A model generated the notes under the pieces. The model did no database searches. It saw only the letters and a list, made by a program, of their open reading frames with translations, and was not told the origin of the DNA. Below, in pieces: positions 1-4,864 of a stretch of 5,199 nt of DNA (position 1 is the stretch's first letter; each line of letters opens with the position of its first letter). Position numbers and translations under genes: made by a program. Source of the DNA: Methanospirillum sp. (lineage in GTDB: Archaea; Halobacteriota; Methanomicrobia; Methanomicrobiales; Methanospirillaceae); assembly GCA_028679485.1 (NCBI GenBank), contig JAJRBL010000112.1, positions 1 through 5,199 of the forward strand, in the 5' to 3' direction.

Positions 1-242
1 AGGACACCTACTCCTATCACGGCAGTAAACAGGACGCTTGCTTCGCCAAGCGTATCGAATCCACGGTAATCAAAGACGATCGAGGTGACGATATTGTTCG
101 TCCCGGTCTGTTCCTGGCCGTGGGCGATGAAATATTCATCCATATCAGTGCCCGGGGGAGAGCCGAACGGTATGGACACTGCTGTATAGAGCAGGGCCAC
201 GGCAAAGACTACCAGAGTAACCCATATCAATGCCGATCTCAT
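1..242 (-). CDS. mbhE: MbhE-like subunit of Mbh/Mrp antiporter module (partial, 3' end outside window)
   Basis: This reading frame starts at the ATG at 242-240 and stays open to the left edge, giving 80 residues of an incomplete protein. Residues 4-24 form one hydrophobic membrane segment. Residues 50-67 read NIVTSIVFDYRGFDTLGE, the signature of MbhE and of the matching C-terminal part of MrpA, followed by the start of a second membrane segment (VLFTAVIGVGV). In the known Mbh complex this subunit belongs to the membrane arm that couples redox chemistry to Na+/H+ movement. Its start overlaps the stop of the upstream mbhD-like gene by one base (TGATG), and a GAGGTGA ribosome binding site lies 6 nt upstream, which supports this start. 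Position after an E-F-G-DUF4040 series matches the archaeal mbhA-E order. Whether the complex is a hydrogenase or a stand-alone antiporter cannot be told here, because the catalytic genes are outside the window. Confidence 0.88.
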   Translation of the reverse strand, partial: MRSALIWVTLVVFAVALLYTAVSIPFGSPPGTDMDEYFIAHGQEQTGTNNIVTSIVFDYRGFDTLGEASVLFTAVIGVGV

Positions 243-487
243 CAGGTCACCTCTGCCTGTTCGGTGGCCCGTATCGCGATGATATAAATCGCCGTGGAGA
301 GACCGGCACCGACTGCTGCCTCGGCAATCGCCACGTCCGGTGCCTGCAGGATGTAAAACTCGAGGGATAGGAGAAAACTGAATGCCGCAAACGAGATCGA
401 GGCACTGATAAGATCCCGCTGCCATACGACAAACGCGGTGGTTATTACGATACCAACCAGGATCAGGATCTGAAGGATATCGATCAT
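242..487 (-). CDS. mbhD: MbhD-like subunit (DUF4040) of Mbh/Mrp antiporter module
   Basis: This is an 81-residue membrane protein of the DUF4040 family, equivalent to MbhD or to a C-terminal segment of MrpA. Hydrophobic stretches cover about residues 4-22, 26-46 and 54-72. The family signature QAPDVAIAEAAVGAGL is at residues 48-63. Its acidic residues Asp51 and Glu56 sit in or near the membrane and are candidates for the ion path; that role is inferred from the family. The start codon overlaps the stop of the mnhG-like gene in an ATGA junction (484-487), and an AAGGAGG ribosome binding site lies about 8 nt upstream. The gene ends in a one-base overlap with mbhE. A separate short DUF4040 gene, rather than a fused large MrpA, is the arrangement of archaeal Mbh/Mbx-type clusters. 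Length is normal for the family. Confidence 0.9.
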   Translation of the reverse strand: MIDILQILILVGIVITTAFVVWQRDLISASISFAAFSFLLSLEFYILQAPDVAIAEAAVGAGLSTAIYIIAIRATEQAEVT

Positions 488-840
488 ATTCCGGCCTCCT
501 TCAATCTGTCTACCACTGCTGGTTCAGGGAGTTGTCCGGACCGGTGGGCAGCCCGGGCGATCGCGTGGGAGCCGGCTGCATTCGTTATTGCAAGGGCAAA
601 TATTGCAATAACCGTGTGAACCACCAGCATCAGGTACTGGCCATCGGCTGTGCCGATGTATGTCGCCACTGCATACACGATGATCGCGATACCTAGGAAG
701 ATCGTCCCGAAGGTTGTTGCCTTGGTTGACGCATGGAGACGGGTATATACATCGGGAAACCGGAGAATACCAATGATACCAAGTGCATTGAATATGAGAC
801 CGATAGCAACGCAGATACCGATAAGGATTTCAGCGATCAT
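484..840 (-). CDS. mnhG: Monovalent cation/H+ antiporter subunit G (MnhG/MrpG/MbhC)
   Basis: This 118-residue integral membrane protein is the MnhG/MrpG subunit, called MbhC in archaeal membrane hydrogenases. Three membrane segments are evident at about residues 5-25, 43-63 and 70-90. The diagnostic stretch GILRFPDVYTRLHASTKATT is at residues 24-43, between the first two segments. The C-terminal tail after residue 90 is polar and His/Arg-rich (HAIARAAHRSGQ). The subunit is needed for assembly and function of the cation/proton-translocating arm; this is family knowledge. The start is supported by a strong GGAGGTGA ribosome binding site 7 nt upstream and a one-base TGATG overlap with mnhF. The 3' end overlaps mbhD by 4 nt. 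Length and motif are typical, and nothing appears damaged. Confidence 0.94.
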   Translation of the reverse strand: MIAEILIGICVAIGLIFNALGIIGILRFPDVYTRLHASTKATTFGTIFLGIAIIVYAVATYIGTADGQYLMLVVHTVIAIFALAITNAAGSHAIARAAHRSGQLPEPAVVDRLKEAGI

Positions 841-1106
841 CAGAGTTCACCTCCCAGGTACTTGGCGATGTACAACGTCGATACAAATGAGAGCAATGCG
901 TAGACGATCGCCACATCGATGAAGATTAACTGTTTATACACCACTCCCAGGAGAAGCATCGCCCCAATCGTGAGGGTATTGATCGCATCGACGGCTACCA
1001 CCCGGTCAGGCAGGGAAGGCCCGAGGTACACCCTGATAAGTGCAACCAGGGCAAGGATTGCAAGAATCACCACGGTCCAGAAGAAGATATCCAGTACCGG
1101 TATCAT
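840..1106 (-). CDS. mnhF: Monovalent cation/H+ antiporter subunit F (MnhF/MrpF/MbhB)
   Basis: This 88-residue membrane protein is the MnhF/MrpF subunit (MbhB in archaeal hydrogenases). Three hydrophobic segments span about residues 6-26, 41-56 and 60-83. The family hallmark GPSLPDRVVAVDAIN is at residues 29-43, preceded by Arg25. A second conserved area, FIDVAIVYALLSFVST at residues 62-77, carries Asp64, an acidic residue conserved in the family. The protein works in the membrane as part of the multi-subunit Na+/H+ antiporter arm. The start overlaps the end of mnhE by 4 nt (ATGA, 1103-1106), and a GGAGG ribosome binding site lies 8 nt upstream inside mnhE. The stop overlaps the mnhG start by one base. 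Size is normal for this family. Confidence 0.94.
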   Translation of the reverse strand: MIPVLDIFFWTVVILAILALVALIRVYLGPSLPDRVVAVDAINTLTIGAMLLLGVVYKQLIFIDVAIVYALLSFVSTLYIAKYLGGEL

Positions 1107-1630
1107 TCAGCAATCCTCCGGATCCACTTGGGAAGGTCCATGTAGGAGAATATCTCCTCCGCCTCGAGAGCAGTCTTTTTCTGTGTCTCTTCATCGATAT
1201 TGATGACATGGATAAAGAGATCGTTCGTCTTCTCATCCACATCCACGCTCAGGGTTCCCGGCGTAAGCGTGATGGAATGGGCGAGCATGATGAGGGCAAA
1301 GTCTGACTTCATTCCGGATTTAAGCCGGATTATTCCCGGGCGTATCCTTCCGGTAATAACCCGGTATGCAACATCCAGGTTGGCTTTTGTCAGTTCAACA
1401 AAAAAAGGACCTGGAATATATATCAGGAGAAGAAGCAGCCGGACGGGGTTTATCATCCGGAAATTCTTGTTCCTGCAGAGTATCTTACGGGAAATTGCCC
1501 CGATTCCAAGGGCAAGAATCACCCCGGCAACGAGTTCCTCCCATGACCAGAAGAGTATATTTCCGGATCCCACCACAAGCAACAGATAAAACAGAAACGC
1601 AACACCTGCGGTGATCAGGAAGGGTATCAT
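1103..1630 (-). CDS. mnhE: Monovalent cation/H+ antiporter subunit E (MnhE/MrpE/MbhA)
   Basis: This 175-residue protein is the MnhE/MrpE subunit (MbhA) and the first gene of the minus-strand operon. Membrane segments are seen at about residues 3-21, 30-52 and 62-80, followed by a soluble C-terminal domain. Family signatures are NLDVAYRV at residues 84-91 and ITLTPGTLSVDV at residues 120-131. The tail KTALEAEEIFSYMDLPKW is charged and probably cytoplasmic. The ATG at 1630-1628 is the earliest possible start, because an in-frame TAG lies directly before it. A purine-rich GAGAGGGGA stretch just upstream can serve as ribosome binding site. A TATA-like box in the divergent region (1728-1735) could drive the operon. 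The role, a structural part of the cation/proton-translocating arm, is family knowledge; use in a hydrogenase complex is inferred from gene order. Confidence 0.94.
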   Translation of the reverse strand: MIPFLITAGVAFLFYLLLVVGSGNILFWSWEELVAGVILALGIGAISRKILCRNKNFRMINPVRLLLLLIYIPGPFFVELTKANLDVAYRVITGRIRPGIIRLKSGMKSDFALIMLAHSITLTPGTLSVDVDEKTNDLFIHVINIDEETQKKTALEAEEIFSYMDLPKWIRRIAE

Positions 1631-1727
1631 CTAATCCCCTCTCCCGGATCATGGCCCAGGCATAGTTGTGCCAAATCCTTCTCAATTATCATGATAGATC
1701 GTGATCATACGAGGTGGTTACTTGCAT

Positions 1728-1735
1728 CATATAAC
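1728..1735 (-). promoter_or_regulatory. Putative TATA box for the mnhE-led operon
   Basis: On the minus strand this site reads GTTATATG and is preceded by the A-rich stretch AATAAAAACT, resembling an archaeal BRE plus TATA element. A start site about 25 nt downstream would lie near 1703-1705 and give a leader of about 75 nt before mnhE. The call rests on position and resemblance only. The same 175-nt region must also hold the promoter of the divergent hemerythrin gene. Confidence 0.35.
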
Positions 1736-1755
1736 AGTTTTTATTCGCTGATCCT

Positions 1756-1784
1756 GTTTTAATCCAATCAATGCATTCATAATC
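1756..1784 (+). promoter_or_regulatory. Putative promoter region of the bacteriohemerythrin gene
   Basis: Two AT-rich TATA-like stretches lie upstream of the hemerythrin ATG at 1806: GTTTTAAT (1756-1763) and TTCATAATC (1776-1784). The first would give a leader of roughly 20 nt. The second is 22-30 nt before the ATG and would give a nearly leaderless transcript. No strong Shine-Dalgarno sequence precedes this gene (only GAAAGAG), unlike the operon genes, which fits a short or absent leader. I cannot choose between the two boxes. Confidence 0.3.
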
Positions 1785-1805
1785 TTTCACGAAAGAGTAC
1801 CATAA

Positions 1806-2213
1806 ATGACATTTATTGTCTGGGACGATCTGTATGAAACCGGGATCGCCTCAATAGACGAACAACACAAGCATCTGGTCTCATTATTAAACCGGATGCT
1901 TGAGGCACTTAATCAAAAGAAAGGGGGGGAAGAGATATCCTACGTTATCGGGGAGATGGCAAAATACAGCGAGTATCATTTCAGTACAGAGGAGGAACTG
2001 ATGCTAAAGGCGGAATATCCCGATGTCGGAGAGCACCAGATATTTCACCATGCCTTCACCTCAAAGGTTGTCGACTACCAGCATAAACTCGCTGCCCGGG
2101 ACGATAATCTCACGGCAGAAGTGACAATATACCTGACAAACTGGCTTAACGATCATCTCTCGACGATCGATCAGAAGTATGTTCCGTACATGAAAAAAGC
2201 CGGAATAACCTGA
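1806..2213 (+). CDS. Bacteriohemerythrin (single-domain O2-binding diiron protein)
   Basis: This 135-residue soluble protein is a single-domain bacteriohemerythrin. It should fold as a four-helix bundle that holds a non-heme diiron site and binds O2 reversibly. All seven expected ligands are present: His21 (IDEQHKHL), His58 and Glu62 (YHFSTEE), His77 and His81 (HQIFHHAF), and His117 and Asp122 (HLSTIDQKY). The N-terminal WDDLYETGIASID and the total length are typical. No signal peptide or membrane segment is seen, so it is probably cytoplasmic. In an anaerobe such proteins are thought to buffer or deliver O2, or to act in O2 sensing; the exact role here is inference. The gene is divergent from the antiporter operon, and a small membrane protein gene follows 40 nt downstream. 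It has no sensor or signalling domain attached. Confidence 0.95.
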   Translation: MTFIVWDDLYETGIASIDEQHKHLVSLLNRMLEALNQKKGGEEISYVIGEMAKYSEYHFSTEEELMLKAEYPDVGEHQIFHHAFTSKVVDYQHKLAARDDNLTAEVTIYLTNWLNDHLSTIDQKYVPYMKKAGIT

Positions 2214-2253
2214 GATACCGTGGACTCAAATAGGTACCGGTACAATATGCTGT

Positions 2254-2427
2254 ATGGATACGAAGACAGCAAACATCATCACCATCGTTGTCGGATTCGT
2301 GTTTGTTCTGCTCGGGATCAATAATATTCTCAACGCTTCCAGCTGGTGGTATTATATCACCTTTTTTGCAGGGATCCTTATTGTATGCCTCGGGGTGTAC
2401 GGGTATAAAACCGGGAGAAGGTTTTAA
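2254..2427 (+). CDS. Small two-helix membrane protein of unknown function (57 aa)
   Basis: I do not recognise this protein, but the reading frame looks real. It encodes 57 residues starting MDTKTANIITIVVGFVFVLL and ending YKTGRRF. Two hydrophobic segments, about residues 7-23 and 32-51, are separated by a short polar turn (NNILNASS). The positive end KTGRR suggests that the C-terminus, and so probably both ends, faces the cytoplasm. Codon choice resembles the neighbours (many ATC, GTC, CTC and GGG codons). The start at 2254 lies 40 nt after the hemerythrin stop, so the two may share a transcript, although no good ribosome binding site is visible. The palindrome GTACCGGTAC (2234-2243) sits just upstream. 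Function is unknown; a link to hemerythrin rests on adjacency only. Confidence 0.68.
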   Translation: MDTKTANIITIVVGFVFVLLGINNILNASSWWYYITFFAGILIVCLGVYGYKTGRRF

Positions 2428-2531
2428 CCCCCCGGGTCTGCCGGCTGGCATGCAAACGGCGTGATACTGGTTCAGGGCTGCGGAGGATCGGTACAGGTCA
2501 TGGCTGCTCCCGGCTATCACCCCCTTCCTCT

Positions 2532-3320
2532 CTACTGGGCATAAAGCCGTTTTACTAGGTCCATAATGCCAAGCCCCCGGTTGGTGATGCTGTATCGTTT
2601 CCCTCCTTCGTCCTTGATTACGAGACCCGCATCGATCAGTTTTCCCAGATGATAGAGCAGGTGACCACCCTTTGAACCGGTCAGTTCCCCAAGCATGGTA
2701 AAGGTCATGCTGCCGGTTGAGAGTGCCTTCAGCATGGCAAATCTGCTCTCATGGGAGAGGGGTTCCACGATCGTGGATATCACTGCATCATCAGGGAGTT
2801 CGGTAAGGAACACCGTTGAATTAACTCTTGCAATTCCTTCGGAACAGGCAGAGAGGCTCTCCATGGTTCGTTTCAGTTGTTCTTTTTCATCGAGGTATAC
2901 ACTGAAACACTCATAACATGGTGGAAGAGACAGGTTCGGAACGGTGTTGATGAGTTCCTCGTCAGAGAGATCGCGTTCTTCACTGCGGACAGTTCCTTCA
3001 GGATCAGGTATCTGTGCGGCATCGCGAATCCGGGAGAGGAGGAAATCGAGGCATTCTTTCCTCCTGTCTCTGACACAGGGGTCAACACAGTGCTCCTGCA
3101 GATTCCGCTCGGCATTTCTCATCATCAGATCGATCACCATCTTTTCGTATCCTTTTGACAACTGGCGGGCGACAGAGGCGATCCGCTCCTCAATGATAGA
3201 ACTCTGAAATGTTTTCAGTTCTGTAAGGATTGTCTCGACTCCATCGCGGTGATCTGACTTCAGGGTTCTGATATCATCTTCGAGCCTGATAATCCGCTCC
3301 TCGATCTCATCCTTTCGCAT
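2532..3320 (-). CDS. Winged-helix (ArsR-like) transcriptional regulator with N-terminal coiled coil and cysteine groups
   Basis: This 262-residue protein is a probable DNA-binding regulator. Residues about 183-260 form a winged helix of ArsR type: EPLSHESRFAMLKAL, then MLGELTGSKGGHLLYHLGKL as helix-turn-helix, then the wing GLVIKDEGGKRYSITNRG. Residues 1-75 are highly charged and predicted helical or coiled coil, suggesting dimerisation. Between them lie two cysteine groups: His77-Cys78-x3-Cys82-x7-Cys90 and Cys135-x2-Cys138 (PPCYEC), with Cys159 further on. These could bind a metal or Fe-S cluster or form redox disulfides; this is inference. The gene ends the convergent pair with the small membrane protein and is divergent from the flavoprotein operon at 3648, its most likely target besides itself. 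A TATA-like box 22-30 nt before the ATG and the lack of a ribosome binding site suggest a leaderless transcript. The family is certain only for the C-terminal domain. Confidence 0.85.
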   Translation of the reverse strand: MRKDEIEERIIRLEDDIRTLKSDHRDGVETILTELKTFQSSIIEERIASVARQLSKGYEKMVIDLMMRNAERNLQEHCVDPCVRDRRKECLDFLLSRIRDAAQIPDPEGTVRSEERDLSDEELINTVPNLSLPPCYECFSVYLDEKEQLKRTMESLSACSEGIARVNSTVFLTELPDDAVISTIVEPLSHESRFAMLKALSTGSMTFTMLGELTGSKGGHLLYHLGKLIDAGLVIKDEGGKRYSITNRGLGIMDLVKRLYAQ

Positions 3321-3340
3321 GATACAGATCTCGTACGGAT

Positions 3341-3350
3341 GTATACTAAA
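3341..3350 (-). promoter_or_regulatory. Putative TATA box of the winged-helix regulator gene
   Basis: The minus strand reads TTTAGTATAC here, about 22-30 nt upstream of the regulator ATG. Archaeal initiation about 25 nt downstream would fall at or next to the start codon, so the mRNA would be leaderless. This agrees with the absence of a Shine-Dalgarno sequence. The embedded 6-bp palindrome GTATAC (3341-3346) could also be part of an autoregulatory site. Confidence 0.4.
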
Positions 3351-3510
3351 GATTTACCTTTATGTCTATACCAGAGTATCTACCCCCTTTCCGGTCTCTG
3401 GTCCATCTTCTCCAGGGCTGAGATCTGACAGATGAGGCCTGAATCCAGCCATTCTCTGTCGTCTTATTGTAAGGTTACAGGTCTTACCTCCAAAGTCTAA
3501 AAAAATTCCC

Positions 3511-3520
3511 TTTATGTATA
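3511..3520 (+). promoter_or_regulatory. Putative TATA box for the flavoprotein operon
   Basis: The sequence TTTATGTATA, preceded by an A-rich stretch (CTAAAAAAATTCC), resembles an archaeal BRE/TATA element. A start site about 25 nt downstream would lie near 3540-3545 and leave a leader of roughly 105 nt before the ATG at 3648. A near copy of the element (CCTTTATGTCTA at 3357-3368) could serve as a second, more distal promoter. Confidence 0.45.
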
Positions 3521-3522
3521 AT

Positions 3523-3540
3523 AGGTTATACCATAAACCT
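3523..3540. repeat. Imperfect inverted repeat, candidate operator
   Basis: The 18-nt sequence AGGTTATACCATAAACCT has perfect outer arms AGGTT and AACCT around an 8-nt centre. It lies between the putative TATA box (3511-3520) and the expected transcription start, where a bound winged-helix dimer would block initiation. A role as operator for the divergent regulator is inference. Confidence 0.4.
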
Positions 3541-3549
3541 CTGGATATA

Positions 3550-3633
3550 CCCCTGATCAGGTCTGCCAGGCGGGTAATCACACCCGGTCGACCGTTCCGC
3601 TGCAATCCGGAGCCGATCTGCGAACATCAGGGG
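3550..3633 (+). promoter_or_regulatory. Self-complementary 5' leader of the flavoprotein operon
   Basis: CCCCTGAT (3550-3557) is exactly complementary to ATCAGGGG (3626-3633), which ends 1 nt before the Shine-Dalgarno sequence GGAGGAG (3635-3641). Between the arms lie a hairpin CGGGT-6 nt-ACCCG (3571-3586) and the 10-bp palindrome CGGTCGACCG (3585-3594). The first arm also belongs to the palindrome CCTGATCAGG (3552-3561), so two pairings compete. The leader could control translation of the first gene, or the palindromes could be protein-binding sites in the DNA. It matches no riboswitch class I know, including the FMN type. Confidence 0.35.
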
Positions 3634-3647
3634 CGGAGGAGTTCTCT

Positions 3648-4217
3648 ATGGAGAAACAATCAATTGGAACCAATGCAACCATCTGCCCGATGCCTGTCAC
3701 CCTCGTGGGATCGATGGTAAATGACAGATCGAATTTCATGACCGTCGCCTTCATCTCCCGGGTAAACATGAATCCGCCGCTGATTAGTATGGGGTTGAAC
3801 AAGCAGAGTGCAACCAGGGAAGCGGTATTTAAACACCGAACATTCAGTGTAAATTTCCCTTCTGCCGGCATGGTAGCAGAGACAGATTACTGCGGAATTG
3901 CATCCGGGAAAACAACAGACAAGTCCGGGCTGTTTAAGGTGTTTTACGGCAAATCCCCGTATGCACCGATGATATCAGAGTGTCCACTCTCTTTTGAATG
4001 CACCGTAGTTGAAACCCATGAGTTTGCAACACACACCTGTTTCATCGGTGAGATCGTGGCGACCTATCTTGACAGTTCCTGTGTAACCAACGGCAAGCCC
4101 GATCCTGCGAAGATCGATCCCCTGCTCCTCACGATGCCTGACAATCAGTACTGGCGGATTGGTAAACCGGTTGCACAGGCCTGGAATGCGGGAAAAAAGG
4201 TTCAGAAGCGATCATGA
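3648..4217 (+). CDS. Flavin reductase family protein (flavoredoxin-like)
   Basis: This 189-residue protein belongs to the FMN-binding split-barrel flavin reductase family, close in style to flavoredoxins. Such proteins bind FMN and pass electrons between a nicotinamide or ferredoxin donor and partner proteins or small oxidants; the partner here is unknown. Visible hallmarks are the N-terminal strand PMPVTLVGSM (residues 14-23), FMTVAFISRVNMNPPLISMG (30-49), and FSVNFPSAGMVAETDYCGI (66-84) followed by SGKTTDKS, all typical of the FMN site. There is no signal peptide, so it is likely cytoplasmic. The start is supported by GGAGGAG with 6 nt spacing. It is first in a three-gene operon and overlaps the iron-sulfur flavoprotein-like gene by 4 nt (ATGA). 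Control by the divergent regulator is likely. The exact substrate cannot be read from the sequence. Confidence 0.9.
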   Translation: MEKQSIGTNATICPMPVTLVGSMVNDRSNFMTVAFISRVNMNPPLISMGLNKQSATREAVFKHRTFSVNFPSAGMVAETDYCGIASGKTTDKSGLFKVFYGKSPYAPMISECPLSFECTVVETHEFATHTCFIGEIVATYLDSSCVTNGKPDPAKIDPLLLTMPDNQYWRIGKPVAQAWNAGKKVQKRS

Positions 4218-4864
4218 CTCATCTGGTTGCCATAAACGGAAGCCCGCGTAAAAACGGGAACACCGCAACGCTTCTTGAGCATGCCTGTAAAGGTGCCAGG
4301 TCCCGGGGTGCATCAGTCACCCAGGTTCACCTGTATGACCTTATGTATCACGGCTGCAGGAGTTGTTTTGCCTGCAAGACAAAAGGCGGGAGATCATATG
4401 GACGATGTGCCGTGCGTGACGATCTGACACCGGTTCTCTCTGATATCAGTGAGGCTGATGCACTCATTCTTGGCTCGCCACTCTACTTCGGCACGGTGAC
4501 CGGTGCAATGCGATCCTGCACCGAACGACTTCTCTTTCCTTATCTGGAGTATACCTCCCCGCCTCACTCGCTCGCTCCCCGCAGGATAAGGGCTGCATAC
4601 ATCCTTACGATGAATGTCACAGAAGAAGAACTGAAAACCCATGGGTACAGTCAGCATCCTGTTCTGAATGAACGGGTGCTCGGGATGCTTCTTGGATCAG
4701 CCGAGACCCTGTACTCGTACGATACCTGTCAGTTTGAGGATTATACCCGTGTCGTGAATGAACTCTTTGACCCGGTCAGGAAAGCCGAACGCAGGGAGAG
4801 GGTGTTTCCAGAAGACTGCAAAAGGGCGTTTGATCTCGGCGTTCGCCTGGTGGGGAGTGAATGA
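4214..4864 (+). CDS. Iron-sulfur flavoprotein-like NAD(P)H-dependent FMN reductase (flavodoxin family)
   Basis: This 216-residue protein has a flavodoxin-like fold of the NADPH-dependent FMN reductase/iron-sulfur flavoprotein group. The FMN phosphate-binding loop is clear at residues 6-17 (AINGSPRKNGNT), and the second flavin-contacting loop GSPLYFGTVTGAM lies at about residues 87-99. Four cysteines, Cys48-x2-Cys51-x2-Cys54-x10-Cys65, resemble the 4Fe-4S motif of methanogen Isf proteins. However, the last gap is longer than the usual compact spacing, so cluster binding is likely but not certain. It probably transfers electrons in the cytoplasm, perhaps to the flavoredoxin-like partner encoded just upstream, and may help against O2 or peroxide; both points are inference. 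Start and stop each overlap a neighbour by 4 nt, so translation is coupled. Confidence 0.88.
   Translation: MTHLVAINGSPRKNGNTATLLEHACKGARSRGASVTQVHLYDLMYHGCRSCFACKTKGGRSYGRCAVRDDLTPVLSDISEADALILGSPLYFGTVTGAMRSCTERLLFPYLEYTSPPHSLAPRRIRAAYILTMNVTEEELKTHGYSQHPVLNERVLGMLLGSAETLYSYDTCQFEDYTRVVNELFDPVRKAERRERVFPEDCKRAFDLGVRLVGSE

Larger units (their letters stand above)
3321..3647. promoter_or_regulatory. 327-nt divergent regulatory region without a convincing gene
   Basis: This gap separates the regulator (minus) from the flavoprotein operon (plus). I find no convincing protein in it: the open frames crossing it show no domain and run through promoter-like sequence. It holds a TATA-like box for the regulator (3341-3350), two copies of CCTTTATGT(C/A)TA (3357-3368 and 3509-3520), a weak stem GTAAG/CTTAC (3469-3473 with 3483-3487), an imperfect inverted repeat (3523-3540), two copies of GG(T/A)TATACC (3524-3532 and 3543-3551), and a leader with strong self-complementarity (3550-3633). 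Positions 3373-3468 hold nothing I can name. The length and density of repeats suggest control of both flanking units, probably by the neighbouring regulator. Confidence 0.55.

Noticed and set aside
2411..2435. Possible terminator hairpin at the end of the small membrane protein gene (CCGGG ... GGTT/AACC ... CCCGG)
   Set aside because: The stem is interrupted by a 4-nt bulge, overlaps the stop codon and is not followed by a T-rich run, so it does not look like an archaeal or intrinsic terminator.
2146..2520. 124-aa minus-strand open frame opposite the end of hemerythrin and the small membrane protein gene
   Set aside because: No recognisable domain, mixed composition rich in Cys, Pro and Ser, and it lies antisense to two better-supported frames.
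3421..3450. CTGA and GATGA boxes suggesting a C/D-box guide RNA
   Set aside because: Spacing between the boxes is only a few nucleotides, leaving no room for a guide sequence, and no terminal stem is visible.
3366..3605. 79-aa minus-strand open frame in the divergent regulatory gap
   Set aside because: No domain or membrane pattern, and it runs through the putative promoter and leader of the plus-strand operon. A shorter 28-aa version from an internal ATG is no better.
3514..3720. 68-aa plus-strand open frame overlapping the start of the flavoredoxin-like gene
   Set aside because: Its ATG lies inside the putative TATA box, it has no ribosome binding site or domain, and it overlaps a clear gene in another frame.
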